Assembly (NCBI RefSeq): GCF_003086295.3
Contig: NC_092054.1
Location: 32,456,393 to 32,520,392, forward strand
DNA: 64,000 nucleotides
Source: Arachis hypogaea
Taxonomy: Eukaryota; Streptophyta; Magnoliopsida; Fabales; Fabaceae
Direction of reading: 5' to 3'
The position numbers were made by a program, and so were the translations under genes. The notes under the pieces are model-generated. The model was given only the letters and a program-made list of their open reading frames with translations. It made no database searches and was not told where the DNA came from. Positions 11,515-22,497 of this stretch are shown piece after piece (positions within the stretch are counted from its first letter, which is position 1; every line of letters begins with the position of its first letter).

Positions 11515-12010
11515 GCACACCAAACTTAGTGTGACACTTTCACTTGGAATTAATGCAAGTATCCAGTAAAGATTGGAAGCAAATTTTATTGCATAGCAAC
11601 ACCAAACTTAGAATGCAGTCACATGTCCATTTTATTTGAACTAAGACTAAGCAAAGAAAACTGTTATTTGTTAACTACAATCACCAAGTGAAGCATCTAT
11701 CATGGATAAGGATTTCTTGGTGAGGTATTAATAAAAACAGTTAAGCAGCAAACTAAATGAAAGCATTTAAAAACAGAAAAATGACTAAGGCAAGTAGAAT
11801 GAAAAAGTGTCAAATCAAAAGAGAAAAATAAAACTGCAGAGGCATTATGATTATGCAGACAAGTAGTGTTGCTTGAATAAATTACATAGAAAATAAGTGG
11901 CACACCAAACTTAGAATCTTAGTGTGACACTTTCATTTTTGATTTGATGCAATCATCCAAAAAGATTGAAAACAATTTGTTGCAAGACAACACCAAACTT
12001 AGAATGTAAC
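11515..12010 (-). repeat. Direct repeat with PPT-like cores in element H
   Basis: A segment with CACACCAAACTTAG, GTGTGACACTTTCA and AACACCAAACTTAGAATG occurs at about 11515-11620 and, diverged, at about 11900-12010, roughly 385 bp apart. The CACCAAACTTAG cores are the inverse of the sequence next to the 3' LTR. Confidence 0.7.
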
Positions 12011-13183
12011 CATATATGCCAATTTATTGAAATTTAAACAAAGCAAAGAGAGAAAATAAACCAAGCAGATGAAAGAAATGTTACCTACGGTTGACATATT
12101 CTTCACCTTCTTCCTCTTCTTCCAGTTTGTTAAGAGGAATAACCTCAAGGGGGGAGAATATTTAGCTATTGTCCCTTGTCTTGGCCTCTCCTCAGCAAGC
12201 TTCCTTTTGTAAATAGCTTGATTGAGCTTGCTTGCTGGATTAGAGACAGAATTGGTGCTCTTGCTAGTTGCCTTCACTTCTTTGGATTCAAGACTTGGTT
12301 GCTGTGTGATTATTGGAGTTTTATCTTCATCCAGAACCTTCTGAGTTGGTGGTTCAATGATCCCTTCCCCTATGCACTTTTCTGCTTCAATTGATTGTGA
12401 CTTCTCTTGAGTGTCTTCTTCACTTTCTTGCTCCTCCACTCCTTTCTTTGCACTCAACATTTGACTTAATAGCTCTTTCCTGGAGGAGGTTTGTTGATCT
12501 TCCCAACATCTCTTCATCTTCTCTTCATATCTATTAATCATAGATTCAGTTGTTGAGACTTTTTGGTCCAGGGGAGTTTGAGGAGGTTGTGAGTGTTCAG
12601 GTTCTCTTGTCATCTCAAGTGCAGTTTCAGGTTCAAATATTTCCACCACCTCTTCCTTCTTTGTAATTTCACTTGACACAGGGACCTTGTGTTCTTGTTT
12701 TTCCATTTCCTCCTTCCTTGCATTCAAAAATTATTCTCCCAGCACTTCCATATTTTTGAGGGAGTTCTCAAATCTCTGTGCCTCCTCCTTATAGTTTTCA
12801 AACATGGTCTCAAGCTTTGAGAGGCCTTGGTTCATGGAAATTTGTGTGGGTAGTAAGTTTTGAAAGGGGCTTTCTGTTAAAGCATGGTCAAGGGATGACA
12901 TCTTTGGATGAATATCATATGGAGCATCATAATTCCCTTCACAACCACCATTAGAATAATGACTTGCATCATTTTGTGGTAGAGAGAAATATCCCATATG
13001 ATTTTCTTTCTCATCTTTTGTCTCTGAAACAATTCTCCATGGATTGAAGTGCTTAGAATTTGTATTTTCTTGGTGATATTCCCTGCCACCATTAGAGATT
13101 GGTGATGGTGGGTAATATCCCATAAAATTTTGTTTGACCATAAGTTGAGTTAAACTCCATTTGAATTTTGTAAAATGCAACAT
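11999..13183 (-). CDS. Element H ORF, broken by one stop; function unknown
   Basis: One minus-strand frame runs from ATG at 13183 to 11999 with a single in-frame TAA at 12733-12731. The first part (about 150 residues) has a MGYYPPSP-type N-terminus, is rich in Asn, Ser and Tyr and ends in a likely coiled coil (MFENYKEEAQRFENSLKNME). The second (about 240 residues) is very rich in Glu and Lys with SRKELLSQMLSAKK and YKRKLAEERPRQGTIAKYSP. The layout resembles ORF1 of elements A and B (Pro/Tyr-rich start, acidic middle), but I see no gag zinc knuckle and none of their conserved C-terminal domain. It could be a divergent gag-like product; I do not assign a function. Confidence 0.5.
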
Positions 13184-13337
13184 CAATGAAATTTAAAATT
13201 TATGTCACAGAGAAAGAATTTCTTAGTGAGGCAATAGCTCAAACACCTTGCTATCAACTTAAAACAGAGAACAAAAACAAAGAAAATGCTTGATCTAGAC
13301 TTCTCACCCACTTAATCATTGTTGATCTAAATCAATC

Positions 13338-13353
13338 CTCGGCAACGGCGCCA
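13338..13353 (-). promoter_or_regulatory. Element H primer binding site (tRNA-Asp type)
   Basis: The minus strand reads TGGCGCCGTTGCCGAG a few bases inside the 5' LTR end. It complements the 3' end of plant tRNA-Asp apart from the last positions. Confidence 0.85.
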
Positions 13354-13359
13354 AAAACT

Positions 13360-15114
13360 TGATGGGTTGGAAACGAATTCCAACACAAAACTCACCGGCA
13401 AGTGTACCGGGTCGCATCAAGTAGTAATAACTCACTTAGAGTGAGGTCGATCCCACAGGGATTGATGGATCAAGCAACTTTAGTGGGTGATTAGTTTAGT
13501 CAATCTAACATTGAGTGAATTGTGTGAAGTTGATCAACAGAATGTAAAGAGCAATGAATTGTAAATTGCAGAAAGTAAAGTGGACAGAAGCTTAAAGAGC
13601 AAGAAATGTAAATTGCAAAAACTTAAATGACAAGAAATGTAAATTGCAGTGAATGTAAAGGGGAGTAAGTGCTGGAAATTAAAGGGAGCAATAGATCAAG
13701 CAACTGGAAATTTAAATTGCAGGAAGAATAAAGGAAATTGGGTGTTGGGATTCAAAACTGAGCAAGATAATATAAATTGCAGTGAATCAGAGAAATGTAA
13801 GATGAAGGGAATTGCAGAAGAACTAAAACAGAATTGATAAATTGTAAAGGAACTAAAACAGAAATGAAAACTTGCTTTAGAATGAAGTTCAAAGAGGCAA
13901 TTGAGATCAGATCTTTAATTCTTGAAATCAGAAACAAAGAAATCACAAGGAAACTCAACAATAGAGAGATTCAAGAGAATTCTCCAATCAGAGCTCCAAA
14001 AATCCAAATCAGAAAGAAAGTAGAAGTTGCAGAAGAAGTAGAATAAAAACCAGAAAGCACAAATTCAGATTTGATCTCCAATTCTTTAAATTCAAAAAGG
14101 AAAACTAAAAGAGAGAGCTCTCTACTCCTACTGCTCCCTAGTGGAGCCAACCTCCTTTCAAAAATGAAAATGATGCCTTATATAGGCTTTACAAAGTGAA
14201 AATGAAAATGAAATTAAAATTAAAAACAAATTACAATTAAATGAAATTCCTATTCTAACTATCTCTTGTGCCTTTGAGTGATGATAATGGGCTTTGCTTG
14301 CTTTGGATTTGAAGAAGAGTGGATCCGGATTGGTTTCTGATTGAAAAATGGACCATGGGACACCTCCAGGGTAGTGCTCGGTTAACAAGGAGAGCACAGC
14401 ACTCAAGGCTTGTTTCCTTGGCCCAGGTCTCCTTTGTTGCGTGACATCCCCTGGGCACTGCCTCCTAGCGCTCGGTGAATGGAGAGAGCAGCACTCCCTT
14501 GTTTTTCTTGTGTCTCCCCCTTCGAATCTTGGTGAAGCCACTTTGGTCTATTTTTGCTTGTTTTTGGTCCTTAAAGATGCCTTTCACTTGTGCCTCAATT
14601 TCATGCCAAATATAGATTTCCATATATCGTTGGAAAGCTCTGAATGTCATCTTTCTAACACAACTAAAAGCACATCAATTGGACATCTGTAGCTCAAGCT
14701 ATAGCCCTTTGAAGAAGGCATGGTCATGTTGTGATCGCCCAAGTTTAACTTAGTGAAAAATCTTGCTTCCAAGCTGAAATGTTTTTCACGATAATGCTAC
14801 GGTAACGTGGTTAACCGAGCATTGTGAGTCAAGCTTCCTTGATTTGGTCATGGGCCACGCTTAAAAGCATGGCCTAAGGCTCCAAAGTGTGCTCCAACTT
14901 CAAAGTGTGCCCCAAAACTCTTTTTTTTTTCCTTTTTCACTTATTTTGTGCTTCTTTGCTTTTTTTTTTCTTCTTATTTCCTACAAAGTTTATCAAATTA
15001 AAAGATCAAAGAAATATACCATTTAAGCACCAAAGCATTCAATATTTAAGCACAAAAAATCAATTTCTTGTATGAAAGAGCATAGAAAAAATATGACATG
15101 TTGACATGTCATCT
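13360..15114 (-). repeat. Element H 5' LTR
   Basis: Nearly identical to 8553-10311 along its length. Its outer end is CATCT where the partner has CATCA. It carries a module copy (about 14605-14720) and the 3' hairpin CTCACTTAGAGTGAG (13431-13445). Confidence 0.92.
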
Positions 15115-15119
15115 GGTAT

Positions 15120-15964
15120 AAACAGTGCCCCTGCTTGACTCCAAGCTTTCATGAGGTCGGGTTCAAGAATTTGTGCAGTTTCCTTCTTCAGGTACGCCGC
15201 CTTTTTGAGATCAGGTTCTCGACGTGTTTTAAAATTTTGAAATGTTGCTACTTGATGATGTGGCGCATTTTACGCGGTTGTTTCGCTTGGGCTTCATGTG
15301 TAGCATTAAAGGAGGGGTGTGAAATATCTTTTTTCCCCTTGTTCCTTATAAAAGCTTAAACTCTACTATCTTCCTTCCTTTTCCGTTTCTGAAAGCGCTT
15401 TGTATTTCATCGTTTCCTTCGTTCAAACCCTTTCACCCTTCTTTTTCCTCCTTTGTTCTTGCATTCAAGAATTTCTTATCTTTGAGGTTTGGAAGACTTC
15501 ATTGGTTCTCTTGAAGTGGAATGTTCGTGTTTTTGTTATTTGATGTACCATTCTCCTTTCGTGTTGCACCCAAGGTTGGTGCTGTTACCTACTTTTGTTG
15601 TCTTTATTTCGATTGCTCTGGGTGGTACTTGTATTTACTTTGGATGATACTTTGAATGATGATTTAAAATGTTGTTGGTGATGGGAGTTTTGCATTTCCT
15701 TTAGAACTGTCACTTCTTTTTTGTTCTTGAAACTATTTGCTATTTGAGATTGTTGCTACGAACTTTGATATGGTTTTGTACCACTTTTGCCTGTTTGGAA
15801 GCAATGCCATTTTTTTATTTGGATTTTTGATGATGATTCGTTGTGTTTATGGGATTTTATAAGAATTGTAGTTAATTGTCTAACTTTTTGACTTGTTGTG
15901 ACGATTTTTCCTTTGTGTGTTGTATTTGTAGGTTTAGCTTTTATGTCTCGATGTAATTCACAAT
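15120..15964 (+). other. Decayed retroelement leader, no gene
   Basis: T-rich, non-coding sequence between element H and the gypsy-type ORF relic. Around 15345-15420 there is a TTATAAAAGC box followed by a CT-rich stretch, which could be an old promoter and leader of that element. Confidence 0.4.
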
Positions 15965-16300
15965 ATGTCGACCAAAGTTCCCTCTCACTTGACCTGGGTA
16001 GATATTTCTGTTCTTACTCCCGTCTCCGTTATTGATAGAGAGTATGCCGAAACCTTTCGTAGGAACCATAGGTTATGTGAAAACTGTGAGGATGAGAGGA
16101 ACTATGAAATAGTGGTTACTGATCCCGAGGAGAGGATGTGTTTTCCCCCACTTAATAGGTCAGAATGTCTTTCTTTTATACCTATGATTGCTTTTTCACT
16201 AAGCTAGGAGTTAGGCTACCTTTTTATCTGATTTTGAAATTGATGTCCTATGGGCTTGCAATGTTGCTCCTACTCAACTACACCCATATCGTGGACTTTT
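15965..16300 (+). pseudogene. Gypsy-type element ORF relic (Transposase_28-like N-terminus)
   Basis: The frame from ATG 15965 reads MSTKVPSHLTWVDISVLTPV, then DPEERMCFPPL. A shift of frame at about 16165 gives YDCFFTKLGVRLPF, and a further shift gives SDFEIDVLWACNVAPTQLHP. The run Y-D-x-F-F-x-K-L-G-V-x-L-P-F followed by L-x-x-x-N-V-A-P-x-Q-L-H-P is typical of the putative gypsy-type transposon domain found near the start of many plant Ty3/gypsy ORFs. Two frameshifts in about 110 codons and loss of everything downstream mark it as dead. Family named from the motif, not from a search. Confidence 0.65.
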
Positions 16301-16801
16301 CTGAAACAGTAATGCTCCACATCCATGCAAAAACCCTAACTAAGTTATCCAAGCAATTTTTGCTAGAGGTGCCTCCTCCACCCCCCAACTCGTTTATGAT
16401 ACACGCGCTCTAATATATGAATGTAAACCTTATTTGCTGCGACGTAAACCTTTTCTGCTCAATGTAAAGCTCTCATAGTTCTTCTGGTTGTGTCTTTCTT
16501 CTTCATTTTCTTCTTTTGATCTACTTACGTTGTATTTATCTTCTTCCTATTCTTCTTCATTTTCTTCTTTGATCTGCAATAGTATTCATCTTCTAAATTA
16601 AAACAATGAATGATTCAACTTCAAATTAATTGAATGAGAGCAATTTGGATTATTCTTCTGAATCCTATCAAGTGGGCAAGGTTTGGATTATTCAATTTTG
16701 AATTGAATTGAATGGAATGCAGTTGTTAAACTAAATTGAATTGAATTGAATGGATGCAGGTGTTCTGAATTGAATTGAATTAAATTGATAATCTTTAAAT
16801 T
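16301..16801. other. No gene; AT-rich with TTGAATTGAATGG repeats
   Basis: Between about 16690 and 16790 the phrase AATTGAATTGAATGG and the core TGAATTGAATT recur several times. Nothing coding is seen. Confidence 0.5.
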
Positions 16802-17098
16802 GTAGACACAGGTGTTTTGAATTTGATTTTATATACTGGATAATGTTCTGTTCATTTAGTACTATACAATTATTTCACCTTAATAATGTGTTCGGTTCAT
16901 TATGTAGACAGCTGTTCGAATTTGAATATATAATGGATAATGTTTCGTTCATTTAGTATTATACAATTGTTTCACCTTAATAACATGTTCGGTTCATTAT
17001 GCAGACATCTGTTCGAATTTGAATTATATAATGGATAATGTTCCGTTCATTTAGTACTATACAATTGTTTCACCTTAATAACATGTTTAGTTCATTAT
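16802..17098 (+). repeat. Tandem repeat, three units of about 98 bp
   Basis: Units 16802-16903, 16904-17000 and 17001-17098 share CTGTTCGAATTTGAAT, GGATAATGTT, GTTCATTTAGTACTATACAA and TTCACCTTAATAAC. Each ends in TTCATTATG(C/T)A(G/C), the first two forming an AG like an intron acceptor. They lie directly upstream of the FAR1-like pseudogene. Confidence 0.85.
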
Positions 17099-17104
17099 GC
17101 ACAC

Positions 17105-18641
17105 CAGGTTTGTTGTGGATGTACAATTTGTCCCAAAGGTCAGGATGACTTTCAAGACACTAGAAGAAGTTAGAAAGTTCTACAAAAATATTCTAAACTT
17201 GCCGGTTTTTCTACCAAAATAAGGAACATGACTCGAAAGGAAGATAAGATTAAGAATCAACTAATCATATGCAGCAAAGAGGAGAGGTAGAAATTCAAGA
17301 TATCTCCAACTCTGAAACAAATCCCTCAGCCAGCATAAACTGTCTAGCCAAGATCTACGTACACATAGTAAAAGACATCATTCTTTGGACAATTTCCAAA
17401 GTTGTTCTGAATCATTCACACCCCTGCGGTCCAGACTAGGCAGAGATGCTCAAAAAACACAGGAAGCTAAGCATGTTTGTGCGTCGCACCATCGAAACCA
17501 ATGAGGAAGCCAGAATCAGACCGAGCAAAACTTACCAATCATAAGTAGCACCAGCTGGCAGTCATCGGGAGCTAAGTTTTATAGAAAAAGATGTGAGGAA
17601 TTACATCACAAGGGAAGTATGGAATGTTTCCGAACAAGACGATGCCAAAGAATTCGGGAAGTACTTATTAAGAATGAAAGAGAAGAATCAAAATTTCTTT
17701 TTTGAGCTCAACCTCGAAGGCAATCACTCCATCAAAAATGCATTCTAGGCCGACGAAAGAAGCAGGCTGCATGCGAGTATTTTGGAGACGTGGTTTCATT
17801 CGACACCACCTACAGCACATACAGGTATTTGGTTCACTTAAATATAGTTTTAGGTTCACAGAATCTATGAATTTCTGTTCATAATTGTTTGGGTGTGTCC
17901 ATTTATGCAGGTACAATATGGTTTTTGGTTCTTTTGTGGGCGTGAATTACCACGGTCAGTCGACACTTCTCGGATGCGCCCTGATGAAAACCAAGGACAT
18001 CCAATCATTCAAATGGTTATTTGAATGTTTGCTCCATTGCGTGGGAGGGAAGGCACTAAAAGGCATCCTCACCGACCAATGCGCATCGATACAAAGGGCC
18101 ATCGAGATGTGCATGCCAATAACAATTCACCGGTGGTGCATCTGGCACATCATGAGGAATATCCCAAGCAAACTAAACGGCTACAAGTGACACGAAGAAA
18201 TTGAATAGGAGATGAGCCATGTCGTTTGGAACTCATTTACAAAAGACATATTCAACAGAAACTGGAACGATTTCCTCACAAAATACGGCCTCGGAGGCAA
18301 CAAGTGGCTCTCAGGTAACTGAGATTTTAATTCAAATTATTTTCATGCTGTTACTTTCTCGGTTAAAACGTGCATAAATTTCGGTTTATGCGAGCTCATG
18401 TTTTTGGTTCATTCTGTAGAGCTATACGAAGATCCTATATATGGGTTCTAGTTTACCTGGATCACCACTTCTGGCCGGGATGAGAAGCACACAAAGGAGT
18501 GAGAGCATGCACGCATTTTTCAACAAGTTTATCACATGCAATAGCTCCTTGAGTCAATTTTTGAAGCAAGATGACAATTGCCTAGCAAGCAGAGAGCAAA
18601 GAGAGAGAGAATTCGATGCTGCAGATTTTCACACCGTGATA
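17105..18641 (+). pseudogene. FAR1-related / MULE transposase-like pseudogene
   Basis: FAR1-related proteins are plant transcription factors domesticated from Mutator-like transposases. The start shows the FAR1 DNA-binding domain in broken form (MTFKTLEEVRKFYKN, then a shift, then STKIRNMTRKEDKI). Exons are bordered by plausible introns (17825-17910 and 18315-18419). The exon at 17911-18314 encodes a MULE transposase core: FGSFVGVNYHGQSTLLGCAL, ILTDQCASIQRAI, and HRWCIWHIMRNIPSKL, followed by in-frame stops. The last exon has GMRSTQRSESMHAFFNKFI and stops where an LTR begins at 18642. There are multiple stops and frameshifts and no 3' end, so it is dead. It could be a FAR1-like host gene or a MULE of the Jittery/FAR1 type; no terminal inverted repeats are seen. 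Confidence 0.8.
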
Positions 18642-20079
18642 TGATGCGTGAGCATCTTTCCTATATTTTCCTAGTGAATTTGCATTTGAATTGTTATGTT
18701 TAATCAAGATTTAAATAATTTTTAGCCACTATGAATTTTACTTTGAGTTGTGTGTAATTCTGTTTATTTCGGGTAGCATTCGGACAGAATTGACGAAGTT
18801 TTATAGAAAAAGAAAAGAAAGTGAATGATGCTGTCAACCCTGACCTCCGTGAACTCCAATGAGAATAACTTGAGCTAAAAAGATCCAATTGACATTATTT
18901 CAGTGGCATTGGAAAGTTAACTTCTATAGCTTTCCAACGATGTATAATAGTATACACTTCTTTGATACGGAAAAATTAATCCATATAACTACCGGCAAGT
19001 ATACTAGGTCGTATCAAGTAATAAAACTCACAAGAGTGAGGTCGATCCCACGAAGATTAAAGGATTGAGCAATCAATGGTGAATTGATTATTCTAGTTAG
19101 ACAAACAGTGTGTGATGATAATCAAACAGGAAATGTAAATGACTTGAAATTAAAAGAAAGCAATAAAGAACAAGAAAAGTAGATGACAAGAAAGTAAAGT
19201 ACTGGAAAAGTAAATGGCAAGAAAGAAAAGTACAAGAAGGTGAACAACTAGAAAGTAAATGACGAAAACGATAAAGATAGAAAACATAAGGGGTTGGAGA
19301 TGTTGATTCCTTTTGAATCAATGGGTCTCACTCCTTCTCAATCATATGAAGTAGATCTATGGCGGATTGTAAAAAATTGAGTTCCAATTCCTTGGCAACC
19401 CAATTTCTCTTAACACAATCAATTGCCAATTCCTTGATCTAATTGTTCATGAGAAGAGGTTAAGTTCAAAGTTCTAATCCATAAGCCACACAACCCTTAG
19501 GATCTCAATTCAAAGCGGTTATATGTCACGTACCAACTAAGAATGTGTTGATCAAAAGAGTTATAAGGGAGAAGCTTCAAATTGAATCCTATGATCCCTT
19601 TTCCAAGGCTCACATAGAGATTCAAGTAGATCCAAACCCCCTTCCGGTAGTGAATAGATCTATGAAGCACAAAAGCTTTCCCTTAGCTACAACAAGCAGA
19701 TTGAGAAGAAGAATTTCATTAATTCATTGGGATCACAACAGAGCTCCTTTCCCAAATGAAAATTAAAGATTCATAACTAATATTTATTATGTGTGTATGA
19801 AAGAAAATGAAAGAGAAGAAGTGTGTGAAGGGAGAGTCCGAAGACCGCTCCCAGGATGGTGTTTCCAGTCTAGAGCTCCCTTCTTTGTTATGAAACTAAG
19901 GCCTTTATATAGGCTCTCCTAAATTACAAACTTAAATAAAATCAAAAATAAATTACAATGAAATGAAAATTAACTATTCTAGAAGCTTCTTGTGCCCTTG
20001 ATTGGTTGATAATTGTGGGCTTGCTTGCTTGAATTTAGAGTGAACTTTAATTGAGCAAAGATGAGGCTTCAGGGGTGCT

Positions 20080-20800
20080 TGCCATGTATTGGGCTTGGGC
20101 TTGTCGAAGGCGCTCGCCAAGTGAACGGTGGCCGGTGGAATGAGTGTTGGTTTGAGCGCTGGCACTTCCCAGGAGAGCGCTACGCTCTTTTGTGAGCGTG
20201 AAAAGTGAGCGCTGCCTCCTTGTTCTTTTAGGATTACTCATCAAAGGTGCTCCCTAAGTGAACGCCCAAGTGAGCGCGGAAGTGAGCGCTACCTTGGGTG
20301 CCATGATCATTTCAAGAGTGCTGTGTGTGCTGTGTGTGTGGCGCTCCCTTAGAGAGTGCTGGATTAAGCACCCAAGGGAGTGTTGTGCCTTGTGTGTGGT
20401 GTAATGTGTGAGTGTATGCTGTGTGTTCGTGGCGCTCTCTTGGAGAGCACTGAATTGAGTGCCCAAGGGAGCATTGTGTGTGCTTGGGTGTGTTATGTGT
20501 TGTGTGTGTGTGTGGTGTTGGTAGGCGGCTTCCTTAGTGAGCGCCCAAGTGAGTGCTCAAAGGAGCGCTAGTGTGTGCATTGTGTGTGTGTGTGTGTTAT
20601 GGTGTTGCCTAGAGACTTGGAGGAGAGCATCGCAAAGAGCGCTAGGTCTGGACAAGGTTGATGCTTGTGACAAGGGTGAGGTGGTGGTGTTGAGGTTTTG
20701 ATGGTGTCAAGGTGGGTGGGTGGTGTGGTTTGATGGTGTCATGACAAGGGGTGGTGTTGAAGGCGCTCCTTGAGTGAGCGCCCAGGGGAGCGTCCAAATG
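20080..20800. repeat. Dispersed GAGCGC array inside the inverted LTR
   Basis: Many copies of AGTGAGCGC, GGAGAGCGCT, GCGCTCCC and CCAAGTGAGCGC lie at irregular spacing, mixed with GTGTGTGT runs. The array sits where other families here carry CpG palindromes. Confidence 0.75.
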
Positions 20801-21108
20801 ACCGTTGCTCTTGATGTTGGGTGTTTTTGGGGCTCAAAGATGCCATTTGTTTGAACCGCAATTTCATGCCCACTATAGACTATTATACATCATTGGAAAG
20901 CTCTGAATGTCAACTTTCTAACGCAACTAGAAGGATATCATTTGGAGTCCTACAGCCCAAGTTATGCTCCTTGGAAGAGGGTATAGTCATGCTGTTTGGA
21001 TGCTGGCGCTGGCCAAGTGAGCGGGGACAAGAGCGCCAGAAAGAGCGTCAGGTCTGCTTTAGGTCCCATTTTAACACCCATTTTGGGGGGCTCTAATTGA
21101 ATTTCCAT

Positions 21109-22497
21109 TGATGCGTGAGCATCTTCTCTATCTTTTCCTAGTGAATTTGCATCTAATTTGTTGAGTTTAATCAAGAATTAATTATATTTTAGCCACCATG
21201 GATGCTATTTTGAGTTTTGTGCAATACTGTTTATTTTAGGTATCATTCGGCTAGATTTGATGGAGTTTCTGCAGCACAAGAATCAAAGGAGATGGCTGCG
21301 AGGAGCGACGCGCATGCGTGCCTGACGCGTGCGCGTGATTTGAAGATTTGCTCAGCAACGCGTACGCGTGACCGACGCGTCCGCATGACTTGCGAAAAAG
21401 ACCATCGACGTATACGCGTGACTGACGCGTACGCGTGACATGCACCACGTGCAGAAAATGCAGAAAAATGCTGGGGGCAATTTCTGGGCTGTTTTGACCC
21501 AGTTTCCAGCCCAGAAAACACAGATTAAAAGCTGCAGAATGGACAAAACAAGTGGTCCCCACCCATCAGCTGAAGACTTGTTAATTAATTCGAATTTAAA
21601 TTCAAATCTTATTTTTAGGAAAAGATATTATTTTTAATTTTAGATAATTATATTGTAAATTTATTAGGATTAGTTATAAATAGGAATTTAGATGCCATCA
21701 GATTGGAACTCTGTACATTTATCACAATCCTAGTGTTTCTCTGAACCATGAGCAACTAATCCTCCATTGTTAAGGTTAGGAGCTCTGTCTATTGTATGGA
21801 TTGATTTATTTGCTCTTTCTAATTTTATTCATGTATGGATTTATAATTTAAGAATTGTTTTCGCTCTTTATCTTATGAATTTGGGTGGAACGGAAGTATG
21901 ACCCTCTTTCTATTTGAGTTCTTGTATAACTTGGAAAAGCTCTATACTTGAACAACAGCTTGAAAAAAAATTCTTCTAAATTTTAATTATCTGAATTTAA
22001 CAGGATACGTGACATATAATCCTTTTATTTCTTGGGTAATTAGAGTTTTTGTGGCATATAAACTAGAAATTAATTATCACCCTCTAATTGGAATTAATTG
22101 ACCAAGGAATTGGCAGTTAATGAATTTTAGAGGAGACTAGGAAGGTCTAAGGAATTAGGGTCTAATCACATATAGTTTGCCATAAATTAAATCCTACATA
22201 ATTAAAATAGTTAGTAAGAAAAGTAAATCCGGAAAAATAGATAACTCTGAAGCCTTAACTACTTTCTCAATATTTTATTCCCAACTTATTTATCTGCCTG
22301 TCTTTAATATTCCAAATTTACTGTTAATGCTTTTGAACTTCCAAACACTATTTTCTGTTTGTCTAACTAAACCTATCAAACACTATTGTTGCTTAATCCA
22401 TCAATTCTCATGGGATCGACCCTTACTCACGTAAGGTATTACTTGGTACGACCCGGTGCACTTGCCGGATAGTCTGTGGTTATAAATTACCGCACCA
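21109..22497 (+). mobile_element. Solo LTR (TGATGCGTGAGC family), full length
   Basis: It starts TGATGCGTGAGCATC and ends ACCGCACCA, 1389 bp. The flanks are TCCAT (21104-21108) and TCCAC (22498-22502), a 5-bp duplication with one later change: the second tandem copy of the target at about 22675 reads GAATGTCCACCCC. It contains a CpG palindrome array (21301-21445), the GGGGGCAATTT box (21471) and the 3' hairpin CTTACTCACGTAAG (22422-22435). Confidence 0.9.

Larger units (their letters stand above)
8553..15114 (-). mobile_element. Element H: complete non-autonomous LTR retrotransposon
   Basis: Two LTRs (8553-10311 and 13360-15114, 1759 and 1755 bp) enclose 3.05 kb of internal DNA, and GGTAT flanks the whole element. 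The tRNA-Asp-type primer site (13338-13353) and both ORFs read on the minus strand, so the right LTR is the 5' LTR. The internal region has no protease, reverse transcriptase or integrase, only a Pro/Gln/Glu-rich ORF in two pieces. It must have been mobilised by enzymes from another element. The LTRs differ at only a small fraction of sites by eye, so the insertion is fairly recent. It landed in a decayed gypsy-type element. Confidence 0.92.

Noticed and set aside
21243..21562. Overlapping Arg/Cys-rich open frames on both strands
   Set aside because: They run through the CpG palindrome array of a solo LTR; palindromes lacking A/T stop codons keep frames open by chance. Same for 44051-44502, 56137-56480, 57335-57744, 32389-32792, 51845-52400 and 28681-29082.
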